Source: CAYMDP01 sp964389375 | GTDB lineage: Bacteria; Bdellovibrionota; Bdellovibrionia; Bdellovibrionales; UBA1609 | DNA length: 46,810 nt | Direction: 5' to 3' | Assembly (NCBI GenBank): GCA_964389375.1 | Contig: CAYMDP010000023.1 | Span: 1 to 46,810, forward strand | Part shown: positions 41,303-46,810 of the stretch, piece after piece | Layout: each line of letters begins with the position of its first letter | Position numbering within the stretch: the first letter of the stretch is position 1 | Notes under the pieces: model-generated | Database searches by the model: none | Told to the model about the DNA's origin: nothing | What the model saw: only the letters and a program-made list of their open reading frames with translations | Translations under genes and position numbers: made by a program

Positions 41303-43393
41303 ATGGCTACGGACTCAGGCCGCATGACAATTCGAGATTTACTCTCAAACTGGAAGGGCAAGGATGAGTTTAAGGACCTGTCATGGTCGGGATCCTTTGA
41401 CGATTATCTCTCTCTTGTAAAAGACAACCCTAAAATCAGTCGTAATGCTTTTCAACGGATGTACGACATGATCCTTGAAAAAGGAACCACCGAGTACGTC
41501 GATGTTAAAAAGCCAATAGTTCATTACAAATTTTTTGATGCAGAAGATGATGATGGTCGTGATGCGGTTTTTGGCGCGGATATCCCCCTGATGAAGCTTG
41601 TTAACGTTTTACGTTCTGCAGCTCTCGGCTACGGAACCGAAAAGCGCGTGATTTTACTTCATGGACCGGTTGGAAGTGCGAAGTCTACGATCTGCCGATT
41701 GATAAAACGCGGAGTCGAAAAATACTCTAAAACTGATTCCGGTGCACTTTACACTTTTGATTGGGTTGATGAAGAGGGAAAGCACGAAGACATCTTTGGA
41801 AAAGGTGTTCGTGTTTTTCCAAGCCCTATGCACGAAGAGCCTTTGCTTCTAGTTCCAGAGGGAATGCGGGCACAGGTCATCGAAGATCTAAATCGCGGAC
41901 GAAAACCAGGAGACTTTAGAGTCAATATCGTTGGCGAGCTTTGTCCTCCAAGCCGTTACATCTTCCGAGCCCTTATGGAAAGATACAACGGGGACATGGA
42001 AAGAGTTTTTAAACATGTTCGAGTGAAGCGCCTGGTACTGAGTGAGGCGGACCGAATCGGCATTGGAACTTTTCAACCTAAAGACGAAAAAAACCAAGAC
42101 AGTACCGAGCTAACTGGTGATTTAAATTATCGCAAGATCGCAGAGTATGGTTCTGACTCCGATCCGAGAGCCTTTAACTTTGATGGCGAGTTTAACGTTG
42201 CCAATCGCGGGGTTGTTGAATTTGTCGAGGTTCTAAAGCTAGATGTCGCCTTCTTGTATGATCTTCTTGGTGCTTCTCAAGAACACAGAATCAAACCTAA
42301 GAAATTCGCTCAGACTTATATTGATGAAGTGATTATTGGTCACACCAACGAGCCAGAATTTAGAAAACTCGAAGATAACGAATTCATGGAGGCTTTAAGA
42401 GACAGAACGGTCAAGATCGACGTGCCCTATATCACAAAGCTAAAGGACGAAATTAAGATCTATAAAAAAGATTTTAACTCTAAAGTTCTTCGCGGCGTCA
42501 GTATCGCACCTCACACGATCGAAATGGCCAGTATGTGGGCAATCATGACCCGTCTTGAAAAGCCTAAAAAGGCGAATCTAACCCGCCTTCAAAAGCTTAA
42601 ACTTTATGACGGAAAATCTTTGCCGAATTACACTGAAGACAATGTGAAAGAGCTTAGAAAAGAGGTTCGTCGCGAGGGCCTTGAGGGGATTTCGCCTCGA
42701 TACATTCAAGATAAGCTTTCAAACTCTATCGTAACTTCGCAGCAGCGAAATAAGGGTTCAGTGAATCCATTTATGGTTCTTAAAGAGCTTGAAAGTGGGT
42801 TAAAGCACCATTCTTTGCTTCAAAGCGAAGAAGTTCGAAACGACTATAAGGAACTACTTAGCGTCGTAAAGCAGGAATACGAAGACATTATCAAAGCTGA
42901 AGTCCAAAGAGCCATTTCGGCCGACGAAAGTGCGCTTCAAAGACTTGCGGCGAATTATATCGACAGTGTTAAGGCTTATACGCAAAAAGAAAAGGTTCGT
43001 AATCAGTTCACCGGAATGGATGAAGAGCCAGATGAGCGTCTAATGCGATCGATTGAAGAAAAAATCGAGATCTCGGATTCAAGGAAAGATGATTTCCGTA
43101 GGGAAGTCATGAACCGCATTGGTTATCTTTCGCTTGAAGGAAAGAAGTTTGATTACAAAAGTAACGAGCGCCTTCATAAGGCCTTAGAGCTAAAGCTTTT
43201 CGAAGATCAAAAAGATTCGATTAAGCTGACCTCGTTGGTTTCTTCTGTAGTGGATAAAGACACTCAAGAGAAAATTGATATCGTAAAGACAAGGCTAATA
43301 AAAGACTTCGGTTATGATGAAATCTCCGCGACCGATGTACTTCATTATGTGGCCAGTATTTTCGCCCGAGGAGATATTAAGGATAAGAAGTAG
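41303..43393 (+). CDS. prkA: PrkA family AAA+ protein kinase
   Basis: The open frame begins at 41207, but AAAGGGGGA lies just before ATG 41303, giving 696 aa (MATDSGRMTIRDLL), nearer the family length. The AAA+ core has Walker A HGPVGSAKST (about 120-129), LYTFDWVDEEGK and LLLVPEGMR. The C-terminal PrkA domain contains GVSIAPHTIEMASMWAIMTR and SPRYIQDKLSNSIVTSQQRN. Members have been described as Ser/Thr kinases and, in Bacillus, as an AAA protease. It heads the conserved prkA-DUF444-spoVR operon, linked to stress and stationary phase in enterobacteria and to sporulation in Bacillus. Confidence 0.95.
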   Translation: MATDSGRMTIRDLLSNWKGKDEFKDLSWSGSFDDYLSLVKDNPKISRNAFQRMYDMILEKGTTEYVDVKKPIVHYKFFDAEDDDGRDAVFGADIPLMKLVNVLRSAALGYGTEKRVILLHGPVGSAKSTICRLIKRGVEKYSKTDSGALYTFDWVDEEGKHEDIFGKGVRVFPSPMHEEPLLLVPEGMRAQVIEDLNRGRKPGDFRVNIVGELCPPSRYIFRALMERYNGDMERVFKHVRVKRLVLSEADRIGIGTFQPKDEKNQDSTELTGDLNYRKIAEYGSDSDPRAFNFDGEFNVANRGVVEFVEVLKLDVAFLYDLLGASQEHRIKPKKFAQTYIDEVIIGHTNEPEFRKLEDNEFMEALRDRTVKIDVPYITKLKDEIKIYKKDFNSKVLRGVSIAPHTIEMASMWAIMTRLEKPKKANLTRLQKLKLYDGKSLPNYTEDNVKELRKEVRREGLEGISPRYIQDKLSNSIVTSQQRNKGSVNPFMVLKELESGLKHHSLLQSEEVRNDYKELLSVVKQEYEDIIKAEVQRAISADESALQRLAANYIDSVKAYTQKEKVRNQFTGMDEEPDERLMRSIEEKIEISDSRKDDFRREVMNRIGYLSLEGKKFDYKSNERLHKALELKLFEDQKDSIKLTSLVSSVVDKDTQEKIDIVKTRLIKDFGYDEISATDVLHYVASIFARGDIKDKK

Positions 43394-43398
43394 GCGAT

Positions 43399-44496
43399 AT
43401 GGGAATACGAGAAGACCAAAGTCGCTTTAAAGATATAGTCCGGGGACGCATTAAACAGAACTTTAAAAAGTATGTGTCCCACGGAGAGATGATTGGTAAA
43501 CGTGAGAATGACTTTGTCAAAATTCCACTGCCTTCGGTAGATATCCCTCGCTTTAAATATGGTCCTAAGCAAGGCGGCGGAGTTGGACAAGGCTCTGGCC
43601 AAGCCGGTGATTCGGTGGACGGAGAACAAGGGCAAGGCGCGGGTCAGGCCGGAGATGCTCCTGGACAGCATGTCCTAGAAGTCGAAGTGTCGATGGATGA
43701 GCTTGCGGATATCTTAGGTGAAGAACTTGCTCTTCCTCGGATTCAGCCCAAAGGTAATAAAAATACCGAAACTACAGTCACAAAATATACGGGTCGGCAT
43801 CGAGTTGGCCCAGATAGCCTTAGACATTTTAAGTCTTCATTTAAAGAAGCCTTAAAGCGAAGTGTCTCGTCCGGAACCTACGATCCCGAAGACCCCTTTG
43901 TCGTCCCGATTCGCAGGGATATGCGCTATAAATCCTATCGCACTTCTGTAAAACCTCAGGCAAATGCGGTCGTCATTTACATGATGGACGTGTCGGGTTC
44001 GATGGGTGACGAACAAAAAGAGATCGTGCGTCTTGAAAGTTTTTGGATCAACGCTTGGTTAAAACGAAATTATAAAGGTTTAGAAACCCGTTTTATCATT
44101 CATGATGCCGCAGCCAAAGAAGTCGATGAAAATACATTTTTTTCGACCAGCGAATCTGGTGGAACTTTAATTAGTTCAGCCTACAAGCTTTGTAAAAAAA
44201 TTATCGATGAAGACTATCCTTTGCGTGACTGGAATATCTATCCCTTTCACTTTAGTGACGGCGATAACTGGAGCGGTGAAGACACGCGCTTTTGCGTCAA
44301 GATGCTGACCGAGTATTTTCTGCCTTCGGTCAATATGTTTGGATATGGGCAAGTGGAAAGTAAATATGGCTCGGGGCAATTCTTAAAAGATTTAGAAAAG
44401 TCTTTTTCCGGAGATGAGCGTCTGATTTTAAGTAAGATCGAAGGAAAAGATAAAATCATTCATTCGATTAAAGAATTCTTAGGGAAGGGGCGCTAG
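43399..44496 (+). CDS. YeaH/YhbH family protein (DUF444)
   Basis: 365 aa, 5 bp after prkA. It begins with the family N-terminus (DQSRFKDIVRGRIKQNFKKY), then a Gly/Gln-rich linker (about 60-92, GQGSGQAGDS). A VWA-like domain follows with a MIDAS-type motif MMDVSGSMGDEQ and FHFSDGDNWS. The E. coli homologue YeaH is co-expressed with the kinase YeaG (PrkA) and the SpoVR homologue YcgB under nutrient stress. Molecular function is unknown. Confidence 0.93.
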   Translation: MGIREDQSRFKDIVRGRIKQNFKKYVSHGEMIGKRENDFVKIPLPSVDIPRFKYGPKQGGGVGQGSGQAGDSVDGEQGQGAGQAGDAPGQHVLEVEVSMDELADILGEELALPRIQPKGNKNTETTVTKYTGRHRVGPDSLRHFKSSFKEALKRSVSSGTYDPEDPFVVPIRRDMRYKSYRTSVKPQANAVVIYMMDVSGSMGDEQKEIVRLESFWINAWLKRNYKGLETRFIIHDAAAKEVDENTFFSTSESGGTLISSAYKLCKKIIDEDYPLRDWNIYPFHFSDGDNWSGEDTRFCVKMLTEYFLPSVNMFGYGQVESKYGSGQFLKDLEKSFSGDERLILSKIEGKDKIIHSIKEFLGKGR

Positions 44497-46026
44497 GTGG
44501 CAAATTTAACCCCAGAACTCGAGCGCGAGCGAGTCCGAATTCTAAAGATTGCCGAAAACGCGGGTCTTGATTTTTTCGAGACCATCTTTGAGCTTGTGAC
44601 CTACGATCAGATTAATCAAATCGCAGCCTATGGCGGATTTCCCGTGCGTTATCCACACTGGCGCTTTGGTATGGAATACGAACATCTTTCTAAAAGCTAT
44701 GAATACGGCCTTTCTAAAATCTATGAGTTGGTGATTAACAATGACCCTTGTTACGCCTACCTGATGGAAGGCAACGAGATGGTCGACCAAAAGCTAGTCA
44801 TGGCTCACGTCTACGGCCATTGCGACTTTTTTAAAAACAATCAGTGGTTCGCCCCAACCAACCGAAAAATGATGGATGAGATGGCAAATCATGCCACCCG
44901 CATTCGTCGTTATGTGGACCGCTACGGAATCGAGGCTGTCGAAGATTTTATTGATCGCTGCCTTAGCCTAGAAAATTTGATCGATCGCTTTAGTCCTTAT
45001 GTGGGGATGAATAAGAGTCCGTCCCCAATTATTGATCCAGGCGCCTTGGCTCACCATGAAAGTCATGAGGGAAAGCTTCGCGTTCACCGTGATTATATGG
45101 AGGCCTATATTAATCCTCCTGAATTTGTGGCGGATCAGAAGAAAAAGATACAAGAGGAGTCCTTAAGGGCGGCTAAACATTTTCCGCCCACTCCAGAAAA
45201 AGACATCTTGGCATTTTTAATTCACTACGCCCCCTTAGAGTCTTGGCAGCAGGACGTCTTGTCCATTATTCGACAAGAGGCCTATTATTTTGCTCCTCAA
45301 GGAATGACAAAAATCATGAATGAGGGCTGGGCTTCATACTGGCATTCTCGCTTGATGACCGAAAAAATCATGAACGATTCAGAGATGATCGATTTTGCCG
45401 ATCGCCATAGCGGGACCATGGCCATGCAGCCCATGGGATTTAATCCATATAAAATTGGAATCGAACTTTTTCGCAATATCGAAGAGCGATGGAACAAGGG
45501 CCAATTCGGAAAAGAATGGGATGATTGCCAAGATTTGGAAGAAAGAAAGTCTTGGAACCGAAAGCTTAATTTGGGACGAGAGAAAATCTTCGAAATTCGA
45601 CGCAATTACAATGACGTCAATTTTATCGACGAATTTTTGACCGAAGAGTTTTGCGTTGAGAATAAGATGTTTGTTTACAAGTTTAATAAACGAACCGGAC
45701 AGTTTGAAATCGATACCAGGGACTTTCCGGCAATTAAACAAAAGCTTCTGTTTCAACTGACCAATTTTGGTCAGCCAATAATTAGTGTTTTTGATGCGAA
45801 TTTCAATAATCGCGGAGAGCTTCTTTTGGCCCACAACTTTGAGGGCGTTGAGATGCAACCAGATTACATGATGGAAACCATGAAGAATGTTTTCGCCATG
45901 TGGACCAGGCCTGTTCACGTTGCAACCGTATTAGATGGCGAACAAAGAATCGTCAGTTACGATGGCCAAGAATTTAAAAACACCGCTTTTAGTGATCTGC
46001 CCAAAGGCGAGAAAAACGAGGCTTAA
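44497..46026 (+). CDS. spoVR: SpoVR family protein
   Basis: 509 aa, GTG start immediately after the DUF444 stop, with AGGGAAGGGG upstream. Typical family sequence is present throughout: FGMEYEHLSKSYEYGLSKIYE, VYGHCDFFKNN, NEGWASYWHSR and ILAFLIHYAPLESWQQDVL. SpoVR is needed for spore cortex formation in Bacillus; the enterobacterial homologue YcgB acts with YeaG and YeaH in stress survival. The organism here is Gram-negative and not expected to sporulate, so a stress or dormancy role, or one in wall modification, is more likely (inference). Confidence 0.95.
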   Translation: MANLTPELERERVRILKIAENAGLDFFETIFELVTYDQINQIAAYGGFPVRYPHWRFGMEYEHLSKSYEYGLSKIYELVINNDPCYAYLMEGNEMVDQKLVMAHVYGHCDFFKNNQWFAPTNRKMMDEMANHATRIRRYVDRYGIEAVEDFIDRCLSLENLIDRFSPYVGMNKSPSPIIDPGALAHHESHEGKLRVHRDYMEAYINPPEFVADQKKKIQEESLRAAKHFPPTPEKDILAFLIHYAPLESWQQDVLSIIRQEAYYFAPQGMTKIMNEGWASYWHSRLMTEKIMNDSEMIDFADRHSGTMAMQPMGFNPYKIGIELFRNIEERWNKGQFGKEWDDCQDLEERKSWNRKLNLGREKIFEIRRNYNDVNFIDEFLTEEFCVENKMFVYKFNKRTGQFEIDTRDFPAIKQKLLFQLTNFGQPIISVFDANFNNRGELLLAHNFEGVEMQPDYMMETMKNVFAMWTRPVHVATVLDGEQRIVSYDGQEFKNTAFSDLPKGEKNEA

Positions 46027-46058
46027 TTCAATAGCGCGAGCTGATCGAGCCCGAATTC

Positions 46059-46810
46059 TTAGATCAATCGATCTAGCCCCATCATGACAATAAACCCAAG
46101 GATCGCACCAATACTGGCTTTTGTTTGATGCCCATCTTGGTGAACTTCAGGAACGATTTCATTGAGGACCACAAAAATCATCGCCCCAGCCGCGAGTCCT
46201 AGGCCAAGAGGATAAGTTGCGACAAGGCCGCCAACAAGGGCGAGGCCAATCAATGCCCCAAGGGGCTCAACAAGTCCCGTGGCTGAGGCCAGCAAAAAGC
46301 CTTTCCATTTTGATTTGATCAGTGAAGAAAGTACCAGAGCGACTGCGAGTCCCTCGGGAATATTTTGGACCGAAATGGCCGAGGCAATCGGTAGCCCCGT
46401 CGAGAAATCCCCTTGAGAAAAACCAACTCCAATCGCCATACCCTCGGGCAGGTTATGAAGGGTGATTGCAAAAACAAAAAGCCACAGTCTCCTAACGCGT
46501 TCGGGTGCGTAACCAAAGGAACCACTTCGTTCATGTTCATGTGGGGTAAACCGATCTAAGCCCAGCATCAGCGCAAGACCCGCGAGCATCCCCAAAGAAA
46601 CAACTCCAAAAGAGCTAAAGCCAGAAGCAAATATTTTTTCTCCCGCTTCAAGGCCCGGAATGATTAAGGAGAAGACAGACGCAGACAGCATCATGCCTGC
46701 AGAAAATCCTAATAGGGAGGACTCAAGGCTTTTTGAAATCCCAGTTAAATAAAGTGCAGGTAAAGCTCCCAGCCCCGTCGCAATAAAACTGGCAAAACCG
46801 CCGATTAAGG
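46059..46810 (-). CDS. ZIP family divalent metal transporter (5' end outside window)
   Basis: An ATG exists at 46694, but the frame stays open to the window edge and its upstream translation (GLGALPALYLTG, then SLLGFSAGMMLS) supplies the first ZIP transmembrane helix, so the gene is truncated by the window and the true start lies beyond 46810. The two metal-binding helices read LHNLPEGMAIGVGF and VQNIPEGLAVALVL, hallmarks of ZIP/ZupT importers of zinc and iron. A short His-containing loop (FTPHEHERSG) lies between TM3 and TM4. It is convergent with spoVR, 32 bp between stops. Confidence 0.92.
   Translation of the reverse strand, partial: LIGGFASFIATGLGALPALYLTGISKSLESSLLGFSAGMMLSASVFSLIIPGLEAGEKIFASGFSSFGVVSLGMLAGLALMLGLDRFTPHEHERSGSFGYAPERVRRLWLFVFAITLHNLPEGMAIGVGFSQGDFSTGLPIASAISVQNIPEGLAVALVLSSLIKSKWKGFLLASATGLVEPLGALIGLALVGGLVATYPLGLGLAAGAMIFVVLNEIVPEVHQDGHQTKASIGAILGFIVMMGLDRLI

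Noticed and set aside
1..46810. tRNA genes, rRNA, CRISPR arrays, intact transposases, integrases or prophage genes
   Set aside because: Read through both strands without finding T-loop consensus, repeat-spacer patterns or recognisable transposase motifs.

Overview
The window is dense, mostly single-copy chromosomal DNA from a Gram-negative bacterium. It encodes outer-membrane-type lipoproteins, LpoB, a LolB-like protein, a class A penicillin-binding protein and an MsbA-like exporter. The combination of prkA-DUF444-spoVR, AmgK/MurU-type peptidoglycan salvage, mreB, a PhaR-type regulator, sigma-54 regulation and many Cys- or Gly-rich secreted proteins fits Bdellovibrionota (Bdellovibrio-like predatory bacteria) best. 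This placement is inference from gene content; no rRNA or other decisive marker is present.

Layout. 1-2.7 kb: two adjacent secreted proteins of unknown function sharing a C-terminal motif. 2.7-4.8 kb (minus): amgK-murU, overlapping by 4 bp. 4.8-5.44 kb: a gene-poor stretch with two long palindromic elements that share a core but have different self-complementary arms. 5.4-8.2 kb (minus): a sigma-54 activator and, beyond a terminator, a degenerate AAA+ homologue of it with its own sigma-54-type promoter and candidate enhancer sites. 8.4-15.8 kb (minus): PBP1A, uvrA and an MsbA-like ABC exporter, each overlapping the next by ATGA. 16.0-17.7 kb: a secreted coiled-coil protein behind a near-consensus sigma-54 promoter. 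17.76-17.92 kb: a rod-shaped structured RNA resembling 6S RNA. 18.1-24.6 kb: a small membrane protein, xseA-xseB-ispA, a membrane-anchored protein on the other strand, then tlyA, a patatin-like lipoprotein lacking its nucleophile, and pepP. 24.6-25.5 kb: a HAD hydrolase bracketed by two near-perfect long hairpins of a second palindrome family. 25.6-28.2 kb: a GNAT-like protein, glpD and an SCP2-like protein. 28.3-32.8 kb: mreB, a sigma-like protein, an anti-sigma-like membrane protein and a histidine kinase, almost without gaps. 32.9-34.7 kb: two divergent exported or membrane proteins sharing an intergenic region with two candidate sigma-54 promoters, and a short RadC. 34.8-36.7 kb: lpoB and a COG3014-like TPR lipoprotein. 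36.8-41.0 kb: a PhaR-like regulator, a GspG-like protein, a TPR lipoprotein and a LolB-like lipoprotein. 41.3-46.0 kb: prkA, DUF444 and spoVR. 46.06-46.81 kb: a ZIP metal transporter cut by the window edge.

Theme. Much of the content is envelope biology: peptidoglycan synthesis and recycling, shape (MreB), lipid and lipoprotein traffic, and regulation by sigma-54 and a possible sigma/anti-sigma pair. The least explained signals are the two families of long palindromes whose stems change between copies yet stay self-complementary, and the catalytically empty sigma-54-activator homologue under a sigma-54-type promoter.
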